This document shows positions 28,001 to 38,765 of a stretch of DNA of 64,000 nt, piece by piece. The notes under the pieces are model-generated. The model was not told the DNA's origin. It saw nothing but the letters and a program-made list of their open reading frames with translations, and made no database searches. The stretch is from Pseudomonadota bacterium (GTDB lineage Bacteria; Pseudomonadota; Gammaproteobacteria; Burkholderiales; Burkholderiaceae_E). The translations under genes and the position numbers were made by a program. The stretch covers positions 1 to 64,000 of the forward strand of contig CAUJHG010000035.1 of the NCBI GenBank assembly GCA_963204785.1. Direction: 5' to 3'. Position 1 is the stretch's first letter, and the number at the start of each line of letters is the position of its first letter.

Positions 28001-28744
28001 TCATTGCGCCGAGCGGGTTCCGAAGAGCGCACTCCCGACCCTGATCAGCGTCGCCCCCTCCGCGATCGCAGCCTCGAGGTCGTCGGACATGCCCATCGAC
28101 AGCGTGTCCACTTCCAGCCCCTCGTGGCGCAGCAACTCGAAGACCTCGCGCACCCGCGCGAACTGTGCGCGCTGCACTGCGTGGTCATCGCTGGGCGCGG
28201 GGATCGCCATCACGCCGCGCAGGCGCAGCCCGGGCAGCCGGCTGATCTGCCGTGCGAGCGCCACCGCCTCCCCGGGCGCGCAGCCGCTCTTGGCGGCCTC
28301 GTCGCTGACCTTCACCTGGACGCAGACGTTCAGCGCAGCAAGCCCTGCGGGACGCTGCTCGGACAGCCTGCGCGCCACGCGTTCGCGGTCGACCGAGTGC
28401 ACCCAGTCGAAGCGCTCGGCCACCGGGCGGGTCTTGTTCGACTGCAGCGGGCCGATGAAGTGCCACTCGAGCCTGCCGGTCTGCGGCGTCGCTGGCCGCC
28501 CGGCGAGCACCGGCTGCCGTCCGGCCTCGCAGGCGTCGATCTTCGCGACCGCCTCCTGTAGATAACTCTCTCCAAAGGCGTGCTGCCCGAGCACAGCGAG
28601 CTCGAGCACCCGGGATGCAGGGAAGGTCTTGCTGACTGCCAGGATGGTCACCGACGCCGGTGGGCGTCCGGCGGCCTCGCAGGCCGACCGCACCCGCAGG
28701 TGCAGCCGCTCGTAGCGCTCTTGCAACGTGGACTGGCCGTTCAT
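28001..28744 (-). CDS. yggS: YggS-family pyridoxal phosphate homeostasis protein
   Basis: PLP-binding TIM-barrel protein that buffers free PLP. The 247-residue protein has the PLP-lysine strand VTILAVSKTFPASRVLELA (Lys about residue 38), the phosphate-binding WHFIGPLQSNKTR, and the C-terminal LSMGMSDDLEAAI with RVGSALFG. Here it stands alone, convergent with rpsT and divergent from pilT; in many genomes it is next to proC or pilT. Confidence 0.93.
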   Translation of the reverse strand: MNGQSTLQERYERLHLRVRSACEAAGRPPASVTILAVSKTFPASRVLELAVLGQHAFGESYLQEAVAKIDACEAGRQPVLAGRPATPQTGRLEWHFIGPLQSNKTRPVAERFDWVHSVDRERVARRLSEQRPAGLAALNVCVQVKVSDEAAKSGCAPGEAVALARQISRLPGLRLRGVMAIPAPSDDHAVQRAQFARVREVFELLRHEGLEVDTLSMGMSDDLEAAIAEGATLIRVGSALFGTRSAQ

Positions 28745-28831
28745 CGCCAGATTCTACTGTCCGCCGGCTGCGGGCAGCCGGGTTGCGCGCGCGCGAAGAG
28801 CATCGGTCGATCCGGTCATCGTGGAGTGGAA

Positions 28832-29875
28832 ATGGACATCGCAGAACTTCTGGCCTTCGCCGTCAAGAACAAGGCGTCGGACCTGCACCTGTCGGCAGGG
28901 CTGCCGCCGATGATCCGCGTGCACGGTGACGTGCGCCGGATCAACCTGCCGCCGATGGAGCACCGCGACGTCCACGGCATGATCTACGACATCATGAACG
29001 ACAACCAGCGCAAGGAGTACGAGGAAAACCTCGAGTGCGACTTCTCCTTCGCGATTCCGGGGCTGGCGCGCTTCCGGGTCAACGCCTTCGTGCAGCAGCG
29101 CGGCGCCGGCGCAGTGATGCGGACCATCCCCTCGAAGATCCTCACGCTCGAGGAGCTCAAGGCGCCCAAGTCCTTCATCGACATCTCCTCCCAGCCGCGC
29201 GGCCTGGTGCTGGTGACCGGGCCGACCGGCTCGGGCAAGTCGACCACGCTGGCGGCGATGATCAACCACGTCAACGAGAACCACTACGGGCACATCCTGA
29301 CCGTCGAGGATCCGATCGAATTCGTCCACGAGTCCAAGCGCTGCCTGATCAACCAGCGCGAGGTCGGGCCGCAGACGCTGTCGTTCAGCAATGCGCTGCG
29401 CTCGGCGCTGCGCGAGGACCCGGACGTGATCCTGGTGGGCGAGCTGCGTGACCTGGAGACCATCCGGCTGGCGATGACCGCGGCCGAGACCGGCCACCTG
29501 GTGTTCGGCACGCTGCACACCTCGTCGGCGGCCAAGACGGTCGACCGGATCATCGACGTCTTCCCGGCGGCGGAGAAGGAGATGGTGCGGGCGATGCTCT
29601 CCGAGTCGCTGCGCGCGGTGATCTCGCAGACCCTGCTCAAGACCAAGGACGGCAGCGGCCGCGTCGCGGCGCACGAGATCATGATCGGCACGCCCGCGAT
29701 CCGCAACCTGATCCGCGAGGCGAAGGTCGCCCAGATGAACGCCGCGATCCAGACCGGCGCCCAGCTCGGGATGCAGACCCTGGACCAGTGCCTGGCGGAT
29801 CTGGTGCGCAAGAACACGATCTCGATGGCCGAGGCGCGCAGCGCCGCGCAGGTCAAGGAGAACTTCCCGGGCTGA
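28832..29875 (+). CDS. pilT: Type IV pilus twitching motility ATPase PilT
   Basis: Hexameric ATPase that powers pilus retraction. The 347-residue protein has the N-terminal PAS-like domain (MDIAELLAFAVKNKASDLHLS), Walker A GPTGSGKST (about 131-139), the Asp-box ILTVEDPIEF, Walker B ILVGELRDLET and the His-box GHLVFGTLHT. The AIRNLIREAK segment matches PilT's AIRNLI motif, needed for retraction. A GGAGTGG Shine-Dalgarno precedes the ATG. pilU follows after 95 nt. Confidence 0.97.
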   Translation: MDIAELLAFAVKNKASDLHLSAGLPPMIRVHGDVRRINLPPMEHRDVHGMIYDIMNDNQRKEYEENLECDFSFAIPGLARFRVNAFVQQRGAGAVMRTIPSKILTLEELKAPKSFIDISSQPRGLVLVTGPTGSGKSTTLAAMINHVNENHYGHILTVEDPIEFVHESKRCLINQREVGPQTLSFSNALRSALREDPDVILVGELRDLETIRLAMTAAETGHLVFGTLHTSSAAKTVDRIIDVFPAAEKEMVRAMLSESLRAVISQTLLKTKDGSGRVAAHEIMIGTPAIRNLIREAKVAQMNAAIQTGAQLGMQTLDQCLADLVRKNTISMAEARSAAQVKENFPG

Positions 29876-29970
29876 TCGCAGCGGCGCGCCAGCGGCCGGG
29901 GCGGGCTGCCGCCGGCCGCCGCCACGCCGGCTGATGCGGGACGCCACAGGCAACGAACCGGAACGCTGAC

Positions 29971-31104
29971 ATGGAACGCGAACAGGCATCGAAATTCCTC
30001 CACGACCTGCTGCGGCTGATGGTGAGCCGCAACGGATCGGATCTCTTCCTGACCGCGGAGTTCCCGCCGGCCTTCAAGGTCGACGGCCGGGTGGCGCCGG
30101 TCTCGAGTGTGCCGCTGACGCCGCAGCACACGATCGAGCTCGCCCGTGCTCTGATGAACGACCGCCAGGCGGCGGAGTTCGAGGCGAAGAAGGAGGTCAA
30201 CTTCGCGATCAGTCCCGGCGGGATCGGCCGCTTCCGGGTCAACACCTTCATGCAGCAGGGCCGCGTCGGGATCGTGCTGCGCACGATCAAGTCGGAGATC
30301 CCGACGATCGAGCAGCTTTCGCTGCCGCTGATCCTGCGCGACCTGGCGATGACCAAGCGCGGCCTGCTGATCGTGGTCGGGGCCACCGGCTCGGGGAAGT
30401 CGAACACGCTGGCGGCGATGATCGGCTATCGCAACGAGAACAGCCAGGGCCACATCGTCACCATCGAGGACCCGGTGGAGTTCGTCCACCCGCACAGGCA
30501 GTGCATCGTCACCCATCGGGAGGTCGGCGTGGACACCGAGAGCTGGGAGGTGGCGCTGAAGAACACGCTCCGCCAGGCGCCCGACGTGATCATGATCGGC
30601 GAGATCCGCGACCGCGAGACGATGGAGCACGCGGTGGCCTTCGCCGAGACCGGCCACCTGTGCGTGGCGACCCTGCACGCGAACAGCTCCAACCAGGCGC
30701 TCGACCGGATCATCAACTTCTTTCCGGAGGAGCGGCGCGCGCAGCTGCTGATGGACCTGTCGCTGAACCTGCGCGGGATCATCTCGCAGCGGCTGATCCC
30801 GCTGAGCGGCGGCAACGGCCGGGTGCCGGCGGTGGAGATCATGCTGAACTCGCCGCTGATCGCCGATCTGATCTTCAAGGGCGAGGTCGGAACGATCAAG
30901 GACGTGATGAAGAAGAGCCGCGAGCTCGGCATGCAGACCTTCGACCAGGCGCTGTTCGACCTCTACGAGGAGAGCCTGATCGACTACGAGGATGCGCTGC
31001 GCAACGCAGACTCGGTCAACGACCTGCGGCTGAACATCAAGCTGAACAGCCGTCACTCGGACCGCGACCTGAACCGCGGAATCGAGCACCTGGGCGTGGT
31101 CTGA
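29971..31104 (+). CDS. pilU: PilT-dependent pilus retraction ATPase PilU
   Basis: Accessory retraction ATPase that works with PilT. The 377-residue protein has Walker A GATGSGKSN (about 134-142), VTIEDPVEFVH, IMIGEIRDRET and HLCVATLHANSSNQALDRI. It differs from PilT by the C-terminal extension ending NLKLNSRHSDRDLNRG-type residues (about 355-372), a feature of PilU. Neighbourhood and length fit the family. Confidence 0.95.
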   Translation: MEREQASKFLHDLLRLMVSRNGSDLFLTAEFPPAFKVDGRVAPVSSVPLTPQHTIELARALMNDRQAAEFEAKKEVNFAISPGGIGRFRVNTFMQQGRVGIVLRTIKSEIPTIEQLSLPLILRDLAMTKRGLLIVVGATGSGKSNTLAAMIGYRNENSQGHIVTIEDPVEFVHPHRQCIVTHREVGVDTESWEVALKNTLRQAPDVIMIGEIRDRETMEHAVAFAETGHLCVATLHANSSNQALDRIINFFPEERRAQLLMDLSLNLRGIISQRLIPLSGGNGRVPAVEIMLNSPLIADLIFKGEVGTIKDVMKKSRELGMQTFDQALFDLYEESLIDYEDALRNADSVNDLRLNIKLNSRHSDRDLNRGIEHLGVV

Positions 31105-31138
31105 GCGCAGCGGCGGCGCGACCGCTGCCGGCCCCGCC

Positions 31139-32446
31139 TCAGCACTCGTCCTGCGCCGCTGCGGGGTCGCGCACCGGCGCGAAGATCTCGAAGCCGAACA
31201 GCCGGCACTCGATCGGGCCGTTGTAGAGCGGCGCGCGGCGCCGGGCCTTCATGCCGAGCATCCGGGGCAGCTCCGGGTCGCTGGTGAGCACCCAGAGCCG
31301 CCAGCCACCGAAGCGCTCCTTGAAGCTGCGCCCGATCGCGGCCCAGTCGGCCGCATGTCCGCCGGCGTCGCCATGGCGCCGGTCGTCGCCGTGCAGCGGT
31401 GCGCGCGGAAGGCGCGCTGCGGCGCTCTCCGGGCGGGCGCGGGCGCTGCGCCCGGAGAGGATGCCGCCCCCGGTCTGCAGCTCGATGCGCTCGCCATAGG
31501 GCGGGTTGGTGACGATGGTCCCGGGCCTGTCGAAGGGCGGGCGGGCGTCGCGTGCGTCGCAGCAGGCCAGGCGCAGCGCCTGCGGCGGCAGCCCCGCCCG
31601 CTGCGCGTTGCGTTCGACCTGGGCGATCGCTCGCGGGTCGAGGTCGCTGGCCGCCACCTGGAGCGTACGCGCCGCCGTGGCCTGGGCGGCCTGGGTCGCG
31701 CGCACCGCGTCCGCGTGCAGCTTCGCCCACAGCGATGCGTCGAAGTCGAGCAGCTTCTGGAAACCGAAGGTCCGGTCCAGCCCCGGGGCGATTCCGAGCG
31801 CGCGCTGCGCCGCTTCGATCACGATGGTGCCGGAGCCGCAGAAGGGGTCGTACAGCGGCTCGCCGGGACTCCACCCCGCCAGCGTCAGCAGCCCCGCCGC
31901 GAGGTTCTCCTTCAGCGGCGCCTCGCCCTTGTCGTCGCGCGCGCTGCGCCAGCCGCGCTTGAACAGCGGCTCGCCCGACAGGTCCAGGTAGAGGACTGCG
32001 TTGCGCTCGTCGAGGAAGGCGAAGACGCGCACGTCGGGGCGCGCGGTGTCGATCGACGGGCGCACGCCGGTGCGCCTGCGGAAGCGGTCGACGATGCCGT
32101 CCTTCAGGCGCAGCGTCGCGAAGTTCAGGCTGCGCAGCGGCGAGCGCATCGCCGAGACGTCCACCCGCAGCGTGCGCTGCACGTCGAACCAGTGCTCCCA
32201 CTCGCAGCGGTTGGCGAGCCGGTAGAGGTCGTCGTCGTCGCGGTAGCGGGCTTCGGCCACGCGCAGCAGCACCCGGCTGGCGATGCGCGAATGCAGGTTG
32301 GCGAGATAGCCGATGCCGTGGTCCCCGGTGAAGGCCACGCCGCCGCCCACCGGACGCGTGCTGCCGGGCTCGGCGCCCAGGGCGCGCAGCTCGTCGGCGA
32401 GCGCCTCTTCGAGGCCGCGCGGGCAGGGTGCGAAGAAGTGGAGCAC
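31139..32446 (-). CDS. rlmL: THUMP-domain class I RNA methyltransferase, RlmL type
   Basis: Probable 23S rRNA guanine-N2 methyltransferase (m2G2445). The 435-residue protein has an N-terminal THUMP domain and a Rossmann methyltransferase with DPFCGSGTIVIEAA (about 205-218) and the catalytic NPPYGERIE (about 315). It corresponds to the RlmL half only, without the RlmK domain fused in E. coli. Between NPPY and the FKERFGGW block there is an Arg/Ala/Gly-rich insertion of about 45 residues of low complexity. The start is GTG. hemJ ends 15 nt upstream. Confidence 0.85.
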   Translation of the reverse strand: MLHFFAPCPRGLEEALADELRALGAEPGSTRPVGGGVAFTGDHGIGYLANLHSRIASRVLLRVAEARYRDDDDLYRLANRCEWEHWFDVQRTLRVDVSAMRSPLRSLNFATLRLKDGIVDRFRRRTGVRPSIDTARPDVRVFAFLDERNAVLYLDLSGEPLFKRGWRSARDDKGEAPLKENLAAGLLTLAGWSPGEPLYDPFCGSGTIVIEAAQRALGIAPGLDRTFGFQKLLDFDASLWAKLHADAVRATQAAQATAARTLQVAASDLDPRAIAQVERNAQRAGLPPQALRLACCDARDARPPFDRPGTIVTNPPYGERIELQTGGGILSGRSARARPESAAARLPRAPLHGDDRRHGDAGGHAADWAAIGRSFKERFGGWRLWVLTSDPELPRMLGMKARRRAPLYNGPIECRLFGFEIFAPVRDPAAAQDEC

Positions 32447-32461
32447 GCTCGGGCGCGCAGC

Positions 32462-32884
32462 TCAGAAGGGCTTGACCACGACGAGCACGAGCGTGAGCAG
32501 CAGTGCGATCGTCGGGATCTCGTTGAACCAGCGGTACCAGCGGTGCGAGTGCGCGTCGGTCCCCGCCGCCAGGCCACGCAGCAGGCGTCCGCAGGCGTGG
32601 TGATAGCCCAGCAGTGCGATGACGATCACCAGTTTCGCGTGCATCCAGCCTGCGCCGCTGCCGATGCCGTAGCCCAGCCACAGCCACAGGCCGAAGGCGA
32701 GCGCCAGCAGCATCAGCGGCGCCATGAAGCGGTACAGCTTGCGGGCCATCAGCAGCAGCCGCTCGCGCTCCGCGGTGGAGCCGGCGGGCACCATCGCGAG
32801 GTTCACGAAGATGCGCGGCAGATAGAACAGGCCTGCGAACCAGCTGGTCACGAACATGATGTGCAGCGTCTTCACCCAGAGCAT
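32462..32884 (-). CDS. hemJ: Protoporphyrinogen IX oxidase HemJ (CopD-like membrane protein)
   Basis: Oxidises protoporphyrinogen IX in heme synthesis. The 140-residue protein has four membrane helices and the HemJ landmarks LHIMFVTSWFAGLFYLPRI near the N terminus, a Trp-Met-His-Ala-Lys segment in helix three, and RWFNEIPT before the last helix. The start ATG at 32884 gives the family N terminus; the 430-residue ORF in the track is an out-of-frame extension across proA. It lies 11 nt after proA. Confidence 0.9.
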   Translation of the reverse strand: MLWVKTLHIMFVTSWFAGLFYLPRIFVNLAMVPAGSTAERERLLLMARKLYRFMAPLMLLALAFGLWLWLGYGIGSGAGWMHAKLVIVIALLGYHHACGRLLRGLAAGTDAHSHRWYRWFNEIPTIALLLTLVLVVVKPF

Positions 32885-32895
32885 CGACGCTGCCC

Positions 32896-34179
32896 TCAGC
32901 CGCGCACCTGGCCCGAGCCGAGCACCACGTACTTCAGCGAAGTGAGGCCCTCGAGCCCCACCGGCCCGCGCGCGTGCAGCTTGTCGGTGGAGATGCCGAT
33001 CTCGGCGCCCAGGCCGTACTCGAAACCGTCGGCAAAGCGCGTGGATGCGTTGACCATCACCGATGCGGAGTCGACCTCGCGCAGGAAGCGCATTGCCCTC
33101 GTGTAGTCCTCGGTGACGATGGCGTCGGTGTGTCCGGAGCCGTGCTCGGCGACGTGGGCGATCGCCTCGTCCAGGTCGCCCACCACGCGGATCGCGAGGA
33201 TCGGCGCCAGGTACTCGGCCTGCCAGTCCGCCTCGGTGGCCGGCGTGCTCGCGATGCCGGCGCTGCCGAGGATCTCGCGGCTGGCCGGGCAGCCGCGCAG
33301 TTCGACGCCCTTGTCGGCGTAGATGCGGCCGATCGCGGGCAGGAAGCGCCTGGCGATCGCCTGCGACACCAGCAGCGTCTCCATCGCGTTGCAGGGCGAG
33401 TAGCGCTGCGTCTTCGCGTTGTCGGCGATGCGGATCGCCTTGTCCAGGTCTGCGGCAGCATCGACGTAGACGTGGCAGATCCCGTCGAGGTGCTTGATCG
33501 TCGGCACCTTCGAGTCCCGGGCGATCCGCTCGATGAGCGACTTGCCGCCGCGGGGCACGATCACGTCGACGTACTCGGGGTGGGAGATCAGCTCGCCGAC
33601 CGCCGCACGATCGGTGGTCTCGATCACCTGCACCGCGTCGGCCGGCAGGCCGGCTGCGCCGAGTCCCTCGCGGATCAGGGTGGCGAGCGCCTGGTTGCTG
33701 TGGATGGCCTCGGAGCCGCCGCGCAGGATCGTTGCATTGCCCGACTTGATGCACAGGCCTGCCGCGTCGATGGTCACGTTCGGGCGCGACTCGTAGACGA
33801 TTCCGATCACCCCGAGGGGCACGCGCATGCGGCCGACCTGGATGCCGGTGGGGCGAAAGCGCAGGTCGGTGATCTCGCCGATCGGATCGGCCAGTGCGGC
33901 GATCTGCTCGAGGCCCACTGCCATCGATTCGATCACCTCGTCGCTCAGCGCGAGGCGGTCGATGAAGGCGGGGTCCTCGCCGGCGGCGCGCGCGGCGTCG
34001 AGATCCTGTGCGTTGGCGAGCTTCAGCGCGGGGGCCTCGCGACGCAGCGCTGCCGCGGTGGCCAGCAGTGCGCGGTCCTTGGCTGCAGTGGCGGCGCGCG
34101 CCATCTCGCGCCCTGCGGCGCGGGCGCGTCGGCCCACGTCGGCGACGTAGGCGGCGATGTCCAGGGGTCGGGTGTCCAC
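32896..34179 (-). CDS. proA: Gamma-glutamyl phosphate reductase
   Basis: Second step of proline synthesis, NADPH-dependent reduction of gamma-glutamyl phosphate. The 427-residue aldehyde-dehydrogenase-fold protein has [12 protein letters not shown] (about 212-223), the catalytic Cys in [12 protein letters not shown] (about 264), and [26 protein letters not shown]-type C-terminal sequence. The start is GTG. It precedes hemJ and follows holA, as in other Burkholderiales. Confidence 0.96.
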   Translation of the reverse strand: MDTRPLDIAAYVADVGRRARAAGREMARAATAAKDRALLATAAALRREAPALKLANAQDLDAARAAGEDPAFIDRLALSDEVIESMAVGLEQIAALADPIGEITDLRFRPTGIQVGRMRVPLGVIGIVYESRPNVTIDAAGLCIKSGNATILRGGSEAIHSNQALATLIREGLGAAGLPADAVQVIETTDRAAVGELISHPEYVDVIVPRGGKSLIERIARDSKVPTIKHLDGICHVYVDAAADLDKAIRIADNAKTQRYSPCNAMETLLVSQAIARRFLPAIGRIYADKGVELRGCPASREILGSAGIASTPATEADWQAEYLAPILAIRVVGDLDEAIAHVAEHGSGHTDAIVTEDYTRAMRFLREVDSASVMVNASTRFADGFEYGLGAEIGISTDKLHARGPVGLEGLTSLKYVVLGSGQVRG

Positions 34180-34199
34180 GGCGGTTTCCGTTTCGGGGT

Positions 34200-35240
34200 T
34201 CAGCCAGGCAGGGCTTCGCGGGGGCGTTCGAGCGCAGGCGCGCCGGCGATCATCGTGGCGAGCCGGGCGATCGCGGCCCAGGCGTCATCGGCGATCAGCC
34301 CCTTGACGATTCTATCGATCCGGGCGGCCTCCTGCAGCGCAGCGCCCAGCGTCCTCAGGTCGAGCCGCTGCAGCGCGCGCTCGTAGAGCCGCTCGCGGGG
34401 GCCGAAGATGCGCAGCTCGCGCATTCGCTGCGACAGTGCGCGCCCGTCGCCGGCGCTGCCGGCGAGCCGGTGCAGGTTGCGGATCGCGTCGGCGATCGCC
34501 CACAGCACCAGCGGCTCGGCCTCACCTTCCGCGCGCAGTCCGTCGACGCTGCGCAGCGCGCGGGCGGCGTCGCCGGCGAGCATCGCCTCGGCCAGGCCGA
34601 AGGCATCGTAGCGGGCGACATTGAGCACTGCCTGGCGCACCTCCTGCACGGGCAGTTCGCCCTCCGGGAAGAGCAGGGCGAGCTTGCGCAGTTCCTGGTG
34701 CGCGGCCAGCAGATTGCCCTCGACGCGCTCGGCGAGGAAAGCAAGGGTGGCCTCGTCGGCGCGCTGGCCGGCGGCGTCCAGTCGCTGCGCGATCCAGCGC
34801 GGCAGTTGCGCGCGCTCCACCGGGAACACCGGCACGACGAGTCCGGCGCGGTCGAGCTGGCCGAACCAGGCGGACTCGCTGACCGTGCGTTCGAGCCGCG
34901 GCCCGGAAAGCAGCAGCCGCGTCGTGTCGTCGAGCGAGGCTGCCGCCTCGGCCAGCGCCTCGCCGAGCTCCTTGCCGGGCCTGCCGCTCAGGCGCAGTTC
35001 GAGGATGCGGTTGGACGCGAACAGGGAGAGTGCGCGGGTCTCGGCGAGCAGCGCCTCGACGCGGAAGCTGCGGTCGACCGTGAAGACCTGCCTCTCCTGG
35101 AAGCCCGCCTCGCGCATCGCCTGCCTGGCCAGGTCGGTGGCCTCGATCACCAGCAGCGGCTCGTCGCCGTGGACCCAGACGACAGGAGGGATTCGCCGCC
35201 GCAAGGCGGCGGCCAGGGCGTCGGGGCGGACCTGCGCCAT
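34200..35240 (-). CDS. holA: DNA polymerase III subunit delta
   Basis: Clamp-loader subunit that opens the beta clamp. The 346-residue protein has the N-terminal [20 protein letters not shown] block and the middle [14 protein letters not shown] segment of the HolA family, followed by the C-terminal collar helices. Order lptE-holA-proA is conserved in betaproteobacteria. Confidence 0.94.
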   Translation of the reverse strand: MAQVRPDALAAALRRRIPPVVWVHGDEPLLVIEATDLARQAMREAGFQERQVFTVDRSFRVEALLAETRALSLFASNRILELRLSGRPGKELGEALAEAAASLDDTTRLLLSGPRLERTVSESAWFGQLDRAGLVVPVFPVERAQLPRWIAQRLDAAGQRADEATLAFLAERVEGNLLAAHQELRKLALLFPEGELPVQEVRQAVLNVARYDAFGLAEAMLAGDAARALRSVDGLRAEGEAEPLVLWAIADAIRNLHRLAGSAGDGRALSQRMRELRIFGPRERLYERALQRLDLRTLGAALQEAARIDRIVKGLIADDAWAAIARLATMIAGAPALERPREALPG

Positions 35241-35261
35241 CCGGAGGCGGGATCCGTGCCG

Positions 35262-35762
35262 TCAGCGGCGCACCGCCGCGAGGCGACGCAGCAGCTGCTG
35301 GACGAGGTCGTGCTGCATGTCGCGGTAGAGCAGCGCTTCCTCCTGCTCCTTGGCCACGTACTGGGTGTCCAGCGTGGTGATGTCCCTGCGCAGCACCAGT
35401 TCGGTGGGCGGCGCCAGCTCGTTGTCCTGCGCATCGAGCACCCGGAAGGTGAACAGAAGCCGAAGCTGGTACTCCCGTGGGCGACCGGTGCTGGTGAAGC
35501 CGACGGTCTCCTTCTCGCGGCGCTCCTCCAGCACCAGGAGCCGGACCTCGGCGTGCTGGGGCTGGTCCACCAGACGGGTGCTGCTGCCGCGCAGGGCCCG
35601 GGCGAACACGGTTCCCGTGGTCGAGCCTGCGGGGAAGGCGGTGAACAGCGTGCGGAAGGGGAGCTCGGCCGTGCCGCGCAGCTGGAAGCCGCAGCCCGCC
35701 AGCGCCAGCGCCGACGCGACGAGCAGCAGGCGACGGGCGCGCATCGGGCTGCGGGCAGGCAT
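35262..35762 (-). CDS. lptE: LPS-assembly lipoprotein LptE
   Basis: Outer-membrane lipoprotein that plugs LptD during LPS insertion. The 166-residue protein has a lipobox LALAGC with the acylated Cys at about residue 24, followed by GFQLRG, the typical LptE start of the mature protein, and later the REYQLRLLFTFRVLD strand. I choose the ATG at 35762, with GGGGTG upstream; an ATG six codons later and a GTG overlapping the leuS stop are alternatives. It is tightly linked to leuS and holA. Confidence 0.9.
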   Translation of the reverse strand: MPARSPMRARRLLLVASALALAGCGFQLRGTAELPFRTLFTAFPAGSTTGTVFARALRGSSTRLVDQPQHAEVRLLVLEERREKETVGFTSTGRPREYQLRLLFTFRVLDAQDNELAPPTELVLRRDITTLDTQYVAKEQEEALLYRDMQHDLVQQLLRRLAAVRR

Positions 35763-35776
35763 CGGCGGCACCCCGC

Positions 35777-38473
35777 TCACACGACCAGGTTGACCAGGCG
35801 TCCGGGCACCACGATCGTCTTCTTCGGGGCCCGCCCCTCGCTGGCGCGGGCGAAGGCCTCGGTGTCCATTGCCGCAGCCTCGATCGTCCTGGTGTCGGCG
35901 TCGGCGGGCACGCGCACCGCGCCGCGCACCTTGCCGTTGATCTGCAGCACCAGTTCGATCTCGTCGCGCACCAGCGCGCCTTCGTCGACCTGCGGCCAGG
36001 GCGCATCGAGCAGGTCGCCGTGCACCGTCGCGTAGCCGAGTCCGGCCCACAGGCCGTGGGTTGCGTGCGGGACGACCGGATAGAGCACCCGCAGCAGGAT
36101 CGAGAAGCACTCGCGCAGCACCTCGGTGGCGGCCGTTCCCTCGTCGAGCTTCGCGGCCTCGAGCGCGTTGAGCATCTTCATTCCCGCCGAGACCACGGTG
36201 TTGTACTGCAGGCGCTGGTAATCGTAGTCCGCCTGCCGCAGCACGGTGTGGATCTCGAAGCGCAGCGCCTTGTGCGCCGGCGCAAGCTTCGCAGCATCGA
36301 ACGCGGCTGGCGGCGTCGCGAACCGGGACGCCTGCGCCTGTCCGAAGGCCCAGAGCCGGCGCAGGAAGCGGTGTGCGCCCTCGACTCCGGCGCCGGACCA
36401 CTCGAGGGTCTGCTCGGGCGGGCTGGCGAACATCACGAACAGGCGTGCGGTGTCGGCGCCGTAGCGGTCGATGATCTCCTGCGGATCGACGCCGTTGTTC
36501 TTGCTCTTGGACATCGTGCCCACGCCGCCGTAGTCGACCGGGGATCCGTCGGACTTCAGTTTCGCGCCGCAGATGCGTCCGCCGCCGTCGAACACGTTCT
36601 CGACCTCGTCGGGCCAGAAGTACTCGGTGGCGCCACGTTCGTTGCGGCGCGAATAGATGTGGTTGAGCACCATGCCCTGGCACAGCAGGCGGGTGAAGGG
36701 TTCGTCGAACTTCACCAGCCCGCGCGTGTCGTCGCCCGGGAAGCCGCCGCGCACATCACGCATGACCCGGGTCCAGAAGCGGGCGTACAGCAGGTGCAGC
36801 ACCGCGTGCTCGATGCCGCCGATGTACTGGTCCATCGGCATCCAGTAGTCGTTGCGCGCGTCGACCATCGCCTCGTCGTTGTCCGGCGAGCAGTAGCGCA
36901 TGTAGTACCAGGCCGAGTCGATGAAGGTGTCCATCGTGTCGGTTTCGCGCTGCGCGGGCTTGCCGCACTTCGGACACTGGCACTTCAGGAAGCGCTCGTC
37001 CCTGGCCAGCGGGTTGCCGCTGCCATCGGGAATGAGGTCTTCGGGCAGCCTCACCGGGAGCTGGTCGTAGGGCACCGGCACCGGGCCGCAATCCGCGCAG
37101 TGGATGATCGGGATCGGCGTGCCCCAGTAGCGCTGGCGCGAGATGCCCCAGTCGCGCAGACGCCACTGGGTCTTCTTGCCGCCGAGCCCGCGTGCCTGCA
37201 GATCGGCGGCGATCGCGTCCATCGCCGCGTCGAAGCCCAGCCCGTCGTAGGGGCCGGAGTTCACGCAGGCGCCACGGCCCTTCTCCTCGTACCAGGGCTG
37301 CCAGGCCTCGGTGGAGAAGGGCTGGCCGTCGACGTCGATCACCTGGCGGATCGGCAGGCCGTACCGCCTCGCGAAGGCGAAGTCGCGCTCGTCATGGGCC
37401 GGAACCCCCATCACCGCGCCGTCGCCGTAGCCCATCAGCACGTAGTTGCCCACCCAGACGTCGACCTGCGCGCCGGTCAGCGGATGCGTGACCGTCAGGC
37501 CGGTGGGCACGCCCTTCTTCTCCATCGTTGCCAGATCGGCCTCCATCACCGAACCCTGCCTGGCCTCGTCGACGAAGGCCGCGACCTTCGGGTCGCGTGC
37601 CGCCGCGACCGTGGCCAGCGGGTGCTCGGGCGCCACGGCGACGAAGGTCACGCCCATGATGGTGTCGGCGCGCGTGGTGAACACGTACAGGCGACCTTCG
37701 CCCACCAGCGTGCCCTCGGCGTCGCGCACTTCGTGCGGGAAGGCGAAGCGCACGCCGACCGAGCGGCCGATCCAGTTCGACTGCATCGTGCGCACGCGCT
37801 CGGGCCAGCCCTCGAGGTGGTTCTCGACCTGGTCGAGCAGTTCCTCGGCGTAGTCGGTGATCTTCAGGTAGTAGCCGGGGATCTCGCGCTTCTCGACGGG
37901 CGCGCCGGTGCGCCAGCCGCGCCCGTCGATCACCTGCTCGTTGGCCAGCACCGTCTGGTCGACCGGATCCCAGTTGACCACCTGCGTCTTGCGGTAGGCG
38001 ATTCCCGCCTCGAGCATCTTCAGGAACAGCCACTGGTTCCACTTGTAGTACTTCGGGTCGCAGGCGGTGATCTCGCGCGACCAGTCGATCGCCAGCCCCA
38101 TCGCCTGCATCTGCTTCTTCATGTAGGCGATGTTCTCGTAGGTCCACTTCGCCGGAGCCACGCCGTTCTTCATCGCGGCGTTCTCGGCGGGCAGGCCGAA
38201 GGCGTCCCAGCCCATGGGCATCAGCACGTTGTAGCCGTTCATCCGGAGATGGCGGTACATCACGTCGTTGATCGTGTAGTTGCGCACGTGCCCCATGTGC
38301 AGCTTGCCCGACGGGTAGGGCAGCATCGAGCAGGCGTAGAACTTGCCTTTCGGGAAGCGCGGGTCGTCCTCGAGCGCGCGGTAGGCGTCGATTGCGGCCC
38401 AGTGCTGTTGCGCGGCGGATTCGACTGCGCCCGCGTCGTAGCGGAGCTTGCCCGCGTCGTTGGTGTCTTGCAT
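35777..38473 (-). CDS. leuS: Leucyl-tRNA synthetase
   Basis: Charges tRNA-Leu. The 898-residue class I synthetase has the HIGH-type motif in [13 protein letters not shown] (about 50-62), the CP1 editing domain with [21 protein letters not shown], a zinc-type [11 protein letters not shown] segment, and the KMSKS-type loop here reading [12 protein letters not shown]. The start ATG at 38473 is the family start; the longer ORF in the track runs upstream into GC-rich non-coding DNA. It is the first gene of the leuS-lptE-holA-proA-hemJ-rlmL run on the minus strand. Confidence 0.97.
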   Translation of the reverse strand: MQDTNDAGKLRYDAGAVESAAQQHWAAIDAYRALEDDPRFPKGKFYACSMLPYPSGKLHMGHVRNYTINDVMYRHLRMNGYNVLMPMGWDAFGLPAENAAMKNGVAPAKWTYENIAYMKKQMQAMGLAIDWSREITACDPKYYKWNQWLFLKMLEAGIAYRKTQVVNWDPVDQTVLANEQVIDGRGWRTGAPVEKREIPGYYLKITDYAEELLDQVENHLEGWPERVRTMQSNWIGRSVGVRFAFPHEVRDAEGTLVGEGRLYVFTTRADTIMGVTFVAVAPEHPLATVAAARDPKVAAFVDEARQGSVMEADLATMEKKGVPTGLTVTHPLTGAQVDVWVGNYVLMGYGDGAVMGVPAHDERDFAFARRYGLPIRQVIDVDGQPFSTEAWQPWYEEKGRGACVNSGPYDGLGFDAAMDAIAADLQARGLGGKKTQWRLRDWGISRQRYWGTPIPIIHCADCGPVPVPYDQLPVRLPEDLIPDGSGNPLARDERFLKCQCPKCGKPAQRETDTMDTFIDSAWYYMRYCSPDNDEAMVDARNDYWMPMDQYIGGIEHAVLHLLYARFWTRVMRDVRGGFPGDDTRGLVKFDEPFTRLLCQGMVLNHIYSRRNERGATEYFWPDEVENVFDGGGRICGAKLKSDGSPVDYGGVGTMSKSKNNGVDPQEIIDRYGADTARLFVMFASPPEQTLEWSGAGVEGAHRFLRRLWAFGQAQASRFATPPAAFDAAKLAPAHKALRFEIHTVLRQADYDYQRLQYNTVVSAGMKMLNALEAAKLDEGTAATEVLRECFSILLRVLYPVVPHATHGLWAGLGYATVHGDLLDAPWPQVDEGALVRDEIELVLQINGKVRGAVRVPADADTRTIEAAAMDTEAFARASEGRAPKKTIVVPGRLVNLVV

Positions 38474-38765
38474 GGTGGCGTGCCCAGGGAAGCGCGGGCC
38501 TGGCGCGGCCCGGACGCAACCTTCGATCTTACCGCGGTTCGCCCCGCGGGCAGGCCGTGCCGTCGGGCCTGGCGGGGCGCGCCTCGCCCCTGCCGTGACC
38601 GGCCGGGGCGGCAGCGGGCCGGGCGGCTGCGCAAACGCCGAAACGGGTTGCGCGGCCCGGCGCGACCCTGTCCAATGCAGCTCCGATGCCTGCATCCTGT
38701 CTTCGATCGTCGATCCCGGGAGCTGCGCCGCGCGCCTGCGTCGCCGCTGCAGTGGAGCTGTCCGG

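Noticed and set aside
36481-36530. Damaged KMSKS motif in LeuRS (TMSKS)
   Set aside because: The first lysine position varies among LeuRS enzymes and the rest of the loop (MSKSKNNG) is intact, so the enzyme is probably normal.
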